Positions 43,785-52,123 of a stretch of 64,000 bases of DNA are shown in pieces (within the stretch, counting starts at the first letter, position 1; every line of letters starts with the position of its first letter). This stretch comes from Actinomycetospora chiangmaiensis DSM 45062 (GTDB taxonomy: Bacteria > Actinomycetota > Actinomycetes > Mycobacteriales > Pseudonocardiaceae). The stretch lies in assembly GCF_000379625.1 (NCBI RefSeq), contig NZ_KB903217.1, forward strand, positions 597-64,596. Reading direction: 5' to 3'. The notes below the pieces were generated by a model. It was not told the DNA's origin. It did no database searches and worked only from the letters and a program-made list of their open reading frames with translations. The position numbers were made by a program, and so were the translations under genes.

Positions 43785-44180
43785 TCAGCGGGCCACCCGC
43801 AGCGACCGGATCACCCCGAGCGCGCGGTCGCGGTCGGCGACCGGGACCAGCAGGTGGTCGTGGTGGAACCCGGCGAGCACGTTGCAGCTGATCCCCGCCG
43901 CGCCGAGGGCGCCGGAGAACGCCGCCGTCAGGCCGACCGCCTCCAGCGCGGAGTGCACCGTGAGCGTCAGCCATGCCGCGACGAATCCGTAGGCCACCCC
44001 GAGCTCGTCGGCGTCCGGCCGGCGCAGCACCAGCGTGACGCCCTCGTCCTCGACCACGACGGCGAGCGCCCGCCCGGTGGCGGGGTGCCCGGGCGCGACC
44101 GTGGCGTAGACGAACTCCCCGTCGCGGGCCACCGCGTCGAGGGTGGCGAGCATCGCCGCCAGGTCGCGGGAACCGGTCAC
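43785..44180 (-). CDS. ACT-domain (COG3603-like) protein
   Basis: A 131-residue protein (VTGSRDLAAMLATLDAVARDGEFVYATV) with tandem ACT-like modules: EEGVTLVLRRPDADEL and LTLTVHSALEAVGLTAAFSGALGAAGISCNVLAGFHHDHLLVP. Members bind small ligands such as amino acids; the effector is unknown. The GTG at 44180 is chosen by family alignment; an ATG at 44204 is also in frame. It is divergent from the lyase gene with a 33-base gap. Confidence 0.8.
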   Translation of the reverse strand: MTGSRDLAAMLATLDAVARDGEFVYATVAPGHPATGRALAVVVEDEGVTLVLRRPDADELGVAYGFVAAWLTLTVHSALEAVGLTAAFSGALGAAGISCNVLAGFHHDHLLVPVADRDRALGVIRSLRVAR

Positions 44181-44213
44181 CCGCCCAGCCTCGCACCCGG
44201 CCATGATCGAGGG

Positions 44214-45110
44214 ATGCTGCACACGACGACGACGCCCTCGCAGCGGCGTGCGGCCTTCCGGGCGGGGCTCGCCTCCACCACCCTGCAGCGACTGCCGGGC
44301 GCGCCCAACCCGCTCGCCGCGCGGATGATCGCCGAGGCCGGGTTCGAGGGGGTCTACCTGTCGGGGGCGGTGGTCTCGGCCGACCTGGGCCTGCCCGACG
44401 TCGGGCTGACGACGCTCTCGGAGGTCGCGGGCCGGGCCGCCCAGGTCGCGCGCGTCACCGACCTCCCGCTCCTGGTCGACGCCGACACCGGGTTCGGCGA
44501 ACCGCTCTCGGTGGCCCGCACCGTGCAGGTCCTCGAGGACGCGGGCGCGGCCGGGTGCCACCTCGAGGACCAGGAGAACCCGAAGCGCTGCGGGCACCTC
44601 GCGGGCAAGCGCCTCCGGTCGCCGGAGGCGATGGAGCGGACGATCACCGCCGCCGTGGGTGCCCGCCGCGACCCCGACTTCGTGCTCTGCGCCCGCACCG
44701 ATGCGGCCGCCGTCGAGGGCCTGGACGCGGCGATCGACCGGGCCCGCCGCTACGTCGACGCGGGCGCCGACATGATCTTCGCCGAGGCGCTGCCGGGTGC
44801 GGCCGAGTTCGAGCGGTTCCGGGCCGCGGTCGACGTCCCGCTGCTCGCCAACATGACCGAGTTCGGCCGCAGCGAGCTGCTCACCACCGCCCGGCTCACC
44901 GAGATCGGCGTGGACGCGGTGATCTACCCCGTGACCCTGTTCCGCCTGGCCATGGGAGCGATCGCCGACGGGCTGGCGACGCTCGCCGCCGACGGGACCC
45001 AGGCCGCCCTCGTCGACCGGATGCAGACCCGCGACGAGCTCTACCGGGTCCTCGACTACGACGCCTACGCGGAGTTCGACAGCTCGGTCGCCGACTTCCG
45101 ACCGGAGTAG
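44214..45110 (+). CDS. PrpB-like methylisocitrate/isocitrate lyase or PEP-mutase family enzyme
   Basis: A 298-residue TIM-barrel C-C lyase. It has LVDADTGFGE (Mg2+ site), EDQENPKRCGH with the catalytic KRCGH cysteine motif of methylisocitrate lyase, and CARTDA and NMTEFG in their family places. It should cleave 2-methylisocitrate to succinate and pyruvate (propionate catabolism) or a close analogue. No prpC or prpD gene is adjacent, so the exact substrate stays open. Confidence 0.88.
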   Translation: MLHTTTTPSQRRAAFRAGLASTTLQRLPGAPNPLAARMIAEAGFEGVYLSGAVVSADLGLPDVGLTTLSEVAGRAAQVARVTDLPLLVDADTGFGEPLSVARTVQVLEDAGAAGCHLEDQENPKRCGHLAGKRLRSPEAMERTITAAVGARRDPDFVLCARTDAAAVEGLDAAIDRARRYVDAGADMIFAEALPGAAEFERFRAAVDVPLLANMTEFGRSELLTTARLTEIGVDAVIYPVTLFRLAMGAIADGLATLAADGTQAALVDRMQTRDELYRVLDYDAYAEFDSSVADFRPE

Positions 45111-45317
45111 TCGGGCAGGACGATCATGGTCACCGGCGGTTCGGGCACCACGGACCGGAAGCGTCCGACGGTGGCGCGCACCGGACCGGCCAGCAGCCGG
45201 GCCCCGGCCCCGGCCCCGGCGCGGGCCGGGGGACGGTGACCAGGGGCACTGAGCTAGCGATCCCCGTCGCGTTAGGATTGTTACGCCCGTATTACCGACC
45301 GACCGGAGTGGTCAGCA

Positions 45318-45521
45318 GTGAACGCGCAGGGACAGCGGTGGCAGTCGAGCACCTTCTCGAGCGGCGGCCCGAGCCGTGTGGAGTGGCGATTCGACGGCGG
45401 GCAGGTGCAGCTGCGCCACCGCGGACACTCCGAGCAGGGCACCCTGACCCTCAGCCGATCGGAGTGGCAGGCGTTCGTCGCCGCCGCCAAGGCCGGTCAG
45501 GCCGGCAGCATCGCCTACTGA
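45318..45521 (+). CDS. DUF397-like small protein without its usual XRE partner
   Basis: A 67-residue protein (MNAQGQRWQSSTFSSGGPSR...). The layout W-S-S-x-F-S, then VEWRFDGGQVQLRHR and LTLSRSEWQAFVAAAKAG, matches DUF397, a family found in Streptomyces and Pseudonocardiaceae next to XRE regulators. No helix-turn-helix gene is adjacent. GTG start. Confidence 0.7.
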   Translation: MNAQGQRWQSSTFSSGGPSRVEWRFDGGQVQLRHRGHSEQGTLTLSRSEWQAFVAAAKAGQAGSIAY

Positions 45522-47027
45522 TCATCCGGTCGTGACGGGTTCCGGGTCGGCCTCGGCCGGCGCCGGCTCCCGGCGCGGCCGCACCAGCGCGATCAGCCCG
45601 CCGACGACGAGCGTGACCACGACGCCCAGCACGACGAACCACGGGAACGCGAGCGCCTTGCCGTCGATCGAGACGCCGAGGGCGACGACGAGGGTCACCA
45701 GCAGCGTCGTCACGAAGGCGGTGAACGCGGCCACGCCGTCGGCCCGGCGGACGAGCAGGCCGAGCAGGAACGCGCCGAGCAGCGCGCCGTAGGCGTAGGA
45801 CGCGATCGCGAGGCCGAGGACCACGACGGGGTCCTTGGACGAGGTGAACAGCGACGCGAACGCCACCATGATCACCGCCCAGGCCCCGGTCATCCACCGG
45901 GCGACCCGGAGCATCGTCCCCTCGGCCGGGTGCCAGCCCAGCCACGCGCGGCCCAGGTCGGCCAGCGTCGAGGTCGAGAGCGAGTTCAGCGCGGACGACA
46001 GCGAGCCCATCGTGGCCGCGAGGATGCCCGCCACGAGCAGGCCGGAGAGCCCCATCGGCAGCTCCCTCAGGATGAACGCCGGGAAGATCTCGTCGGTGCT
46101 GCCCAGCCCCAGGGAGCTCACCGTGGCCCCGCCGTTGCGGGCCCACAGCAAGGCGCCGACCAACGAGAACAGCGCGAACTGGACCATGATCGCGAGCGCC
46201 GAGCCGATCATGGCCTTCCGGCCGTCCGAGAGGGACCGGCAGGAGAGCACCCGCTGCACGATCAGCTGGTCGGAGCCGTGCGAGCCCATCGTGAGCACCG
46301 CGCCGCCGATCACCGCGGTGAGGAACGCGTACGGGTTGGTGAGGACCGGGCCGTCGAACTGGAAGACGGCGAACTTCCCGGCGTCCCACGCGGCGGCCCA
46401 GCCGGCGCCGTCGACCTGGGTCGCGAGGACCGCGATGCACACGACCGCCCCGGCGACGTAGAGCCCCGTCTGGAGGAAGTCGGTCCAGACGACGGCCTTC
46501 ATGCCCCCGACGTAGGTGTAGGCGACGGTGACCGCCGTGATGACGAGGACGATCACGAGGTAGTTCACGTCGAGCCCGAACTCGGCGAGCAGGAGCTTGA
46601 TCGGGATGGCGCCCGCGAAGAGCCGCACGCCCTCGGCGAGCAGCCGCGTCACCAGGAACGTCAACGACGCCAGTCCCTGGGTGTGCCGCCCGAACCGCTG
46701 CCCCAGGTATTCGTAGGCGGACACGAACCCGCCCCGGAAGTACAGCGGCATCAGCACGAACGCCACGAGGGTCCGGCCGATGAGGTAGCCGACGGCCAGC
46801 TCCACGTACGAGAACGACCCGCCGTAGGCCACGCCCGGCACGCTGATGACGGTGAGGGTGGAGGTCTCGGTCGCGACGATCGAGAACATCACCGCCCACC
46901 ACGGCAGCGAGCGCTCGCCGGTGAAGTAGTCCGTGGCCGAGCGCTGCCGCCCGGAGAGCTTCAGCCCGATCACCGCGATCGCCACGAGATAGGCGACGAT
47001 CACGGCCAGGTTGACGGCGTCGTGCAT
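45522..47027 (-). CDS. sodium:solute symporter (SSS) family transporter
   Basis: A 501-residue integral membrane protein with about 13 helices. It has the SSS signature region GMKAVVWTDFLQTGLYVAG and the Na+-site area TETSTLTVISVPG. It is the last gene of the amino-sugar operon; its first 28 bases overlap the end of the SIS gene, so it should import one of the operon's substrates (anhydro-MurNAc, GlcNAc or a muropeptide sugar). GAGGAG stands about 12 bases before the ATG at 47027. Confidence 0.9.
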   Translation of the reverse strand: MHDAVNLAVIVAYLVAIAVIGLKLSGRQRSATDYFTGERSLPWWAVMFSIVATETSTLTVISVPGVAYGGSFSYVELAVGYLIGRTLVAFVLMPLYFRGGFVSAYEYLGQRFGRHTQGLASLTFLVTRLLAEGVRLFAGAIPIKLLLAEFGLDVNYLVIVLVITAVTVAYTYVGGMKAVVWTDFLQTGLYVAGAVVCIAVLATQVDGAGWAAAWDAGKFAVFQFDGPVLTNPYAFLTAVIGGAVLTMGSHGSDQLIVQRVLSCRSLSDGRKAMIGSALAIMVQFALFSLVGALLWARNGGATVSSLGLGSTDEIFPAFILRELPMGLSGLLVAGILAATMGSLSSALNSLSTSTLADLGRAWLGWHPAEGTMLRVARWMTGAWAVIMVAFASLFTSSKDPVVVLGLAIASYAYGALLGAFLLGLLVRRADGVAAFTAFVTTLLVTLVVALGVSIDGKALAFPWFVVLGVVVTLVVGGLIALVRPRREPAPAEADPEPVTTG

Positions 47028-48034
47028 CCGCGGCTCCTCCTCGTGGTGATCTTGCGCAGACCGCCGGGCGCGTCGACGTCGACGCCGCGGGCCGTGGCGA
47101 GCCGCCACGCCAGCTTCTGGGCGGGGACGACGGCGACGATCGGGGAGACCAGGGGTGGAATTCCCGACGGCAGGTCCGGTCCGATCACGACGACGGGTGC
47201 GCCCCGCGCCCGGAGCTCGTCGCGCACGGCGAGCACCGAGGCGCTGCCGCGCTCGCCCTCGGGCGCGACGAGCAGGGCCGGGGTGCCGGGACCGACCGCC
47301 CCGATCGGACCGTGGCGCAGGTCGGCGGGGGAGAAGGGGGCGACCAGCGACCCGGTCAGCTCCGTCAGCTTCAGCGCCGCCTCGTGGGCGGTGGCGAGGT
47401 TGACCCCGCGCCCGACCGTCACCCCGCGCCAGGACGCCCCGAACACCTCGACCGCTGCGTCCACGTCGACCTCCAGGGCCCGACCCATCAGGTCGGGCAC
47501 GCGGTCGAGGTCCGCCAGCAGCGCGTCGGCGGCGGGTTCGGGGGCGAGGCCCGCGGCGATCACCGCGAGGGCGGCGAGCGAGGTCGTGTAGGTCCCGGTG
47601 GCGGCGACCGGCCGCTCCTCGCCGAGACCCAGCGGGAGCACGAGGTCGGCCTGGGCGGCCAGGTCGGAGCCGGAGTCGTTCGTGACGGCGAGGGTGGGCG
47701 CGCCCCGCTCCCGGGCGTCGCGCAGGACCGCCACGACGTCGGGCGAGCTCCCGGACTGCGAGATCCCCACGACGAGCCGCCGGTACACGGGCGGCGAGGC
47801 CCCGTACGTCGTGACCAGGCTGGGGGCCGCGAGCGTGACCTCCCGCTCCGCGACGAGCGGGATCAGGTACTGCGCGTAGCGCGCGGCGTTGTCGGAGCTG
47901 CCCCGGGCGGCGACGACGACCCCGCAGGCCGCGGCGGCGAGGTCGCGCACGGCCGCGACGGCCGCACCCGCCGTCGTCAGGAAGGAGCGCAGGCCGGCGG
48001 GCTGGGCGTGGAGTTCGGTCTCGAGCACGCTCAC
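47000..48034 (-). CDS. SIS-domain sugar-phosphate isomerase/deaminase (GlmS/AgaS-like)
   Basis: A 344-residue protein made of two SIS domains and no N-terminal glutaminase domain: CGVVVAARGSSDNAARYAQYL, LVVGISQSGSSPDVVAVL and TGTYTTSLAAL, then VTVGRGVNLATAHEAALKLTEL. This layout is that of amino-sugar-6-phosphate isomerases/deaminases (GlmS C-terminal domain, AgaS, FrlB). In this operon it would turn GlcN-6-P into fructose-6-P plus ammonia. It overlaps NagA by four bases (GTGA). Confidence 0.82.
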   Translation of the reverse strand: MSVLETELHAQPAGLRSFLTTAGAAVAAVRDLAAAACGVVVAARGSSDNAARYAQYLIPLVAEREVTLAAPSLVTTYGASPPVYRRLVVGISQSGSSPDVVAVLRDARERGAPTLAVTNDSGSDLAAQADLVLPLGLGEERPVAATGTYTTSLAALAVIAAGLAPEPAADALLADLDRVPDLMGRALEVDVDAAVEVFGASWRGVTVGRGVNLATAHEAALKLTELTGSLVAPFSPADLRHGPIGAVGPGTPALLVAPEGERGSASVLAVRDELRARGAPVVVIGPDLPSGIPPLVSPIVAVVPAQKLAWRLATARGVDVDAPGGLRKITTRRSRGCTTPSTWP

Positions 48035-49152
48035 CGCGCCACCTCCTCCCCGCCCAGCAGCACCCGGGTGACGGCGAGGGCGTCGTCGAGGACCGTCACG
48101 TCGGCGACGCCTCCCGGGCGCAGGACGCCGAGGTCGGGGTGCGGGCGGTGGGCCGGGCCGAGGAGCCGCGCGGGCGTGGCGGTGGCGGCGACGAGGGCGG
48201 CGGCGAGGTCGACCTCGGCGGCGACCGCGACGCGGACGCAACCCACGAGGGTGGCGGCGCTGCCGGCGAGCGTGCCGTCGGGGTTGCGGACCGCGCCGTC
48301 GGCGAGGGTCAGCTCGACGTCCCCGAGCCGGAAGGTCCCGTCGGTCCGGCCCAGGCCGGCGGCGGCCGTCGCGTCGGTGATCAGCGCCCAGCGGCCCCGC
48401 GCGGCGGCGGTGACGACCCGCAGCACGTCGGGGGCGAGGTGGTGACCGTCGGCGATCACGGTGACGATCACCCCGGGGTGGGCCAGCGCGGCCGCGGCGA
48501 GGCCGGGGGCGCGGTGGTCGAAGCCGGACATGGCGTTGAAGAGGTGCGTGGCGCCGGCGATCCCGGCGTCGAACCCGGCGTGGGCGTCGGCCGCGGGGGC
48601 GTCGCTGTGCCCCGCCATCACGGTCACCCCGGCGCGCAGGGCTGCGGCGATCAGCGCGTGCGCCCCGTCCAGCTCCGGCGCGAGCGTGGTGAGGGCGACC
48701 GCACCCGCCGTCAGGAAGGAGGCGAACACCGCCGGGTCGGGCGCGCGGAGGAACTCCGGGGGATGGGTGCCGGGGCGTGTCGCGGAGAGGAACGGCCCCT
48801 CGACGTGCGCGCCGAGCAGGCGGGCGCCGTGCGGGGCGGGGCGGGCGGCGTCGAGGACGCGCAGCGCGTTGCGGGTGGTGTCGGGCGCGGCGGTGATGAC
48901 CGTCGGCGCGACCGCCGTGACCCCGTCGCGGGCCAGCGCGGCGCGGAAGGCGTGCACCTCGTCGGGGTCGCGGACCGCGGTGAGGTCGACGCCCGCGTAG
49001 CCGTTGCACTGCACGTCGACGAGGCCCGGCACGGCGATCGCGCCGCCGCGGGCGGCGGGCAGCCCGACGGCCTCGACCCGGCCGTCGACCACCGACACGT
49101 CCCCCCGGTACAGCTGCCCGCCGACGAGGGCGGCGGAGACCCCGAGCCTCAC
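48031..49152 (-). CDS. nagA: N-acetylglucosamine-6-phosphate deacetylase
   Basis: A 373-residue amidohydrolase-fold enzyme that removes acetate from GlcNAc-6-P. The metal/active-site residues are visible in HVEGPFLS, the two His of VMAGHSDAPA and ATHLFNAMSGF, and the catalytic Asp in ALITDATAAAG; VDVQCNGYAGVDL is the family start region. It lies between AnmK and the SIS gene with GTGA overlaps on both sides. GTG start at 49152. Confidence 0.93.
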   Translation of the reverse strand: MRLGVSAALVGGQLYRGDVSVVDGRVEAVGLPAARGGAIAVPGLVDVQCNGYAGVDLTAVRDPDEVHAFRAALARDGVTAVAPTVITAAPDTTRNALRVLDAARPAPHGARLLGAHVEGPFLSATRPGTHPPEFLRAPDPAVFASFLTAGAVALTTLAPELDGAHALIAAALRAGVTVMAGHSDAPAADAHAGFDAGIAGATHLFNAMSGFDHRAPGLAAAALAHPGVIVTVIADGHHLAPDVLRVVTAAARGRWALITDATAAAGLGRTDGTFRLGDVELTLADGAVRNPDGTLAGSAATLVGCVRVAVAAEVDLAAALVAATATPARLLGPAHRPHPDLGVLRPGGVADVTVLDDALAVTRVLLGGEEVAR

Positions 49153-50282
49153 CGCACGATCTCCAGGGCGTGCACGGCCGCGACCGGCTCGGGCAGGCGC
49201 AGGGGCCGGTGCCCGGAGCTGATTCGGCCGAGGACGCGGGGCGTCCGCGAGCCGGTGGCGCCGGGGAGGACCCCGGGGACCCCGTGCCAGGTCAGGGCAC
49301 CGAGCAGGGCGGTCAGCACGGCCTCCTTGGCGTCGGCCGGCAGCCCCCGCTCGTCGGCGGACACGAGGGGGACCGGGGCGAGCTCCGCGGCGAGCGCGGC
49401 CCGCAGCGTCGGGTTGGCCATGCCGCCGCCGGAGCCGACGACCTCCACCGCGCCGTGGGACCGGCAGGCGTCGGCGACGGTGCGCGCGGTCAGGGCGACG
49501 AGGGTGGCGGCGAGGTCGGCGGCCGTGATGCCGGGTGCGGCGTGGGCGACCGCGACGTCGAGCGCGGGGGCGGTGAAGAGCTCGCGGCCCGTCGTCTTCG
49601 GCGGCGGCGCGGCGTAGTAGGGCTCGGCGAGCAGGTGCCCGAGCAGCGCGGCGTCGACCGTGCCGGCGCCCGCGAGCGCCCCGTCGACGTCGTAGGGGGA
49701 GCCGGTGTCGCGCTGCGCGACGACGTCGAGCCAGCAGTTGGCCGGGCCGGTGTCGAAGGCGGTGATCCCCGCCGGGGCGACCACGGTGACGTTCGCGATC
49801 CCGCCCAGGTTCAGTGCGATCCGCGGGTCCGTGCCGGCGAGCCACAGCGCGTCCAGCGTGCTGGCCAGCGGGGCGCCGTGGCCGCCCGCGGCGATGTCGG
49901 TGGAGCGCAGGTCGCTCACGACGGGCAGGCCGGTCGCCTCCGCGATCCACGCCGGCTGGCCGAGCTGCAGCCCGCCGGTCGCACGGCCCTCGTGCATGCC
50001 GTGGAACACGGTCTGGCCGAGCCAGGCCACCAGGTCGGCGTCGTACCCGACGGCGGCCGCGGCGGCCGCGCGCCCGACGGCGTGGTCGAGCGCGGCGATC
50101 TCCCCGACCGTCGTCGTCGCCGGCGGGAGGACCGCGAGGAGCCGGTCCTGCAGGTCGTCGGGCCACGGGACGGCGTGGTGGTGACGGACGGCGAGCGTCG
50201 TCGTCGGCCCGACCCCGACCTCGCACACCGCGACGTCGAGCCCGTCCGCCGAGGTGCCCGACAGCATCCCCACGACGATCAC
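49149..50282 (-). CDS. anmK: anhydro-N-acetylmuramic acid kinase
   Basis: A 377-residue ASKHA-fold kinase that opens 1,6-anhydro-MurNAc and phosphorylates it to MurNAc-6-P. It has the N-terminal GMLSGTSADGLDVAV phosphate-binding loop, LRSTDIAAGGHGAPLA with the catalytic acid, NLGGIANVTVV and GPANCWLDV. It shows that the cell recycles murein products. It overlaps the kinase-MurQ gene and NagA by four bases each. Confidence 0.93.
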   Translation of the reverse strand: MIVVGMLSGTSADGLDVAVCEVGVGPTTTLAVRHHHAVPWPDDLQDRLLAVLPPATTTVGEIAALDHAVGRAAAAAAVGYDADLVAWLGQTVFHGMHEGRATGGLQLGQPAWIAEATGLPVVSDLRSTDIAAGGHGAPLASTLDALWLAGTDPRIALNLGGIANVTVVAPAGITAFDTGPANCWLDVVAQRDTGSPYDVDGALAGAGTVDAALLGHLLAEPYYAAPPPKTTGRELFTAPALDVAVAHAAPGITAADLAATLVALTARTVADACRSHGAVEVVGSGGGMANPTLRAALAAELAPVPLVSADERGLPADAKEAVLTALLGALTWHGVPGVLPGATGSRTPRVLGRISSGHRPLRLPEPVAAVHALEIVR

Positions 50283-52123
50283 CGGCCCACCGTCGCGGGG
50301 TCGAGCTCCGCTGCGCTCCGTCTCCCGACCGCGGCCCGTACCGACCCCGCCGTCGCCAACCGCTCACGGGCGGCGGGGGAGTCCACCCCGGCGAGCAGCG
50401 CGACGACGGCGGCCGCGACGTCGTCCCCGGCCGCGGCGAGCGCGGCGCGCGCTGCGGCCTCGTCGACCCCGGCGGCGTCGCGCACGATCCGCTCGGCGCG
50501 GCGGCGCAGCTTCGCGTTGGTCACCCGGACCCCGACCATCCACGGCCCGTAGGTCGCGCCCGCCCGGACCATGGCGGCCGTCGTCAGGGTGTTCAGCGTG
50601 ATCTTCTGCGCGGTCCCCGCGGCGAGCCGGGTCGAGCCTGCGAGCACCTCGGGACCGGTGACCAGCTCGATCGCGACGTCGGCCAGCGCGGCCACCGGAC
50701 TGCCGGTCGCGTTGACGACGGCGACGGTGGCGGCCCCCCGCTCGCGCGCGGCCCGCAGCGCCCCGAGCACGTACGGGGTCCGCCCGGAGGCCGCGACGCC
50801 GACGACGACGTCGTCCGGCCCGACCCCCGCGGCCTCGACGTCGGCCCGGCCGGCCGCGTCGTCGTCCTCGGCGCCCTCGACCGCCGCGTCCGCCGCGTCC
50901 GGGCCGCCTGCGAGGAGCGCGATCGCCCGGGTGGGGTCGAGCCCGAAGGTCGGCGGCAGCTCGGCGGCGTCCTGCATCGCGAGCCGGCCGGACGTGCCCG
51001 CGCCCGTGTAGACCAGCCGCCCGCCCCGGCGGAACGCCGCCCCCAGCAGCTCCGCGGCCCGGGCGAGCGGTCCGGCCGTCGCCGCGACCGCGCCCGGCGC
51101 CGCCGCCTGCCCGTCGAGCAGGCGGGCGACGAGGTCCGGCGTGGCCAGCGCGTCGAGCTCCTCGGAGCCCGGCCGGACGCCCTCGGTCGGCAGCCGGTCG
51201 GTGTCGGCCGCGGGGCCGCCCGCCCTCGCCCGGTCCCGACGACGGGTCACGCTCGCCTCGTGCGCGGTCGTCCCGTCGACGGCGAGGGTGAGGAGGCCGT
51301 CGAGGGCGTCGCCGCCGGCGTCGTACAGCGTGAGCCCGGCAGCCCGCAGCCGATCCGACAGGGGCCCGGCGAGGCCGCCGACGAGGGCCACCTCCGGTGA
51401 CAGCGAAGCGTCGTTGCCGGCGTCGAGTGGCAGGAAATCCGCACCGTGGACCGCGGCTCGCGCGGTCGCCACCAGCTCGGCCACGGCCGCGTCGACGATC
51501 CACCCCGCGACGGCGTCGCCCGCGTCCGCCGCCGCGAGCACGGCCGGCGCGAACGCCGCCAGGTCGGCCGCGCCCGTCGGACGGTGCGCGAGCAGCTCCC
51601 GGCCCGGTCCGACCAGGGTCGTCGCCGGCCCCGCCCCGTCGAGCGCCCGCAGCGCCGCCCGCAGTCCCTGCTGCCCGATCGCCGCGCCGCTCCCGGCATC
51701 ACCCAGGAGCAGGCCGTGGCCGTCGACCCGCCGGACGGTGCCCGCGGCGTCGACCCCGAGCGCCACCGCGCCCGTCCCGACCGCCAGCACCACGCCCGCC
51801 CGGTGTCCCGCGAAGGCGCCGACGTGCCAGGCGACGACGTCCGACGTCACCGCCACCGCCGCCGGGGCCCGGCCGTCCCAGCCCGCCGTCAGGACCTCGG
51901 CGAGCTCGGCCGCCGCGCCCGGCAGCGTGAGGGCGCCCGGCACCCCGACGGCGAGTGTCCACGGCTCCCGGGGGACCGGGTCGACGGCCCGCCGGAGCAC
52001 CGCGGCCACCGCGGCGGCGCCCCCGGGATCCCCGAGCCCCGCACCCGTCGTCAGGACGGAGCGGGTGCCGTCCACCGCGATGCGGGCGCCCGAGCGACCC
52101 AGGTCGACCGCGACCACCGTCAC
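50279..52123 (-). CDS. murQ: fusion of an N-terminal amino-sugar kinase (BadF/BadG type) and MurNAc-6-phosphate etherase
   Basis: A 614-residue two-enzyme protein. Residues 1-300 are a BadF/BadG/BcrA-type kinase like GlcNAc/MurNAc kinases (VDLGRSGARIAV, LLLGDAGSGAAIGQQGLRAAL). Residues 320-610 are MurQ, which splits D-lactate from MurNAc-6-P: GAGTSGRLAMQDAAELPPTFG, EGAEDD with its acid, and GSTRLAAGTAQKITLNTLTT. A dispersed repeat (51394-51447) adds GADFLPLDAGNDASLS in frame to the kinase half. Another repeat (50298-50315) lies in the last codons. GTG start overlapping the GntR stop. Confidence 0.92.
   Translation of the reverse strand: MTVVAVDLGRSGARIAVDGTRSVLTTGAGLGDPGGAAAVAAVLRRAVDPVPREPWTLAVGVPGALTLPGAAAELAEVLTAGWDGRAPAAVAVTSDVVAWHVGAFAGHRAGVVLAVGTGAVALGVDAAGTVRRVDGHGLLLGDAGSGAAIGQQGLRAALRALDGAGPATTLVGPGRELLAHRPTGAADLAAFAPAVLAAADAGDAVAGWIVDAAVAELVATARAAVHGADFLPLDAGNDASLSPEVALVGGLAGPLSDRLRAAGLTLYDAGGDALDGLLTLAVDGTTAHEASVTRRRDRARAGGPAADTDRLPTEGVRPGSEELDALATPDLVARLLDGQAAAPGAVAATAGPLARAAELLGAAFRRGGRLVYTGAGTSGRLAMQDAAELPPTFGLDPTRAIALLAGGPDAADAAVEGAEDDDAAGRADVEAAGVGPDDVVVGVAASGRTPYVLGALRAARERGAATVAVVNATGSPVAALADVAIELVTGPEVLAGSTRLAAGTAQKITLNTLTTAAMVRAGATYGPWMVGVRVTNAKLRRRAERIVRDAAGVDEAAARAALAAAGDDVAAAVVALLAGVDSPAARERLATAGSVRAAVGRRSAAELDPATVGR
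50298..50315 (-). repeat. 18-bp dispersed repeat, copy 2 (3' end of the kinase-MurQ gene)
   Basis: The coding strand reads CGCAGCGGAGCTCGACCC as in copies 1 and 3. The repeat encodes RSAAELDP in the last 12 residues of the protein, next to the stop. The match with copy 1 (39335-39352) extends beyond the 18 bases. Confidence 0.6.
51394..51447 (-). repeat. copy B of the roughly 54-bp dispersed repeat, in frame in the kinase-MurQ gene
   Basis: The reverse complement matches 11856-11909 at 47 of 54 bases. On the coding strand it supplies GADFLPLDAGNDASLS between ATARAAVH and PEVALVGGL, where kinases of this type normally need no such loop. The length is a multiple of three, so the gene survives the insertion. 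Confidence 0.7.
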
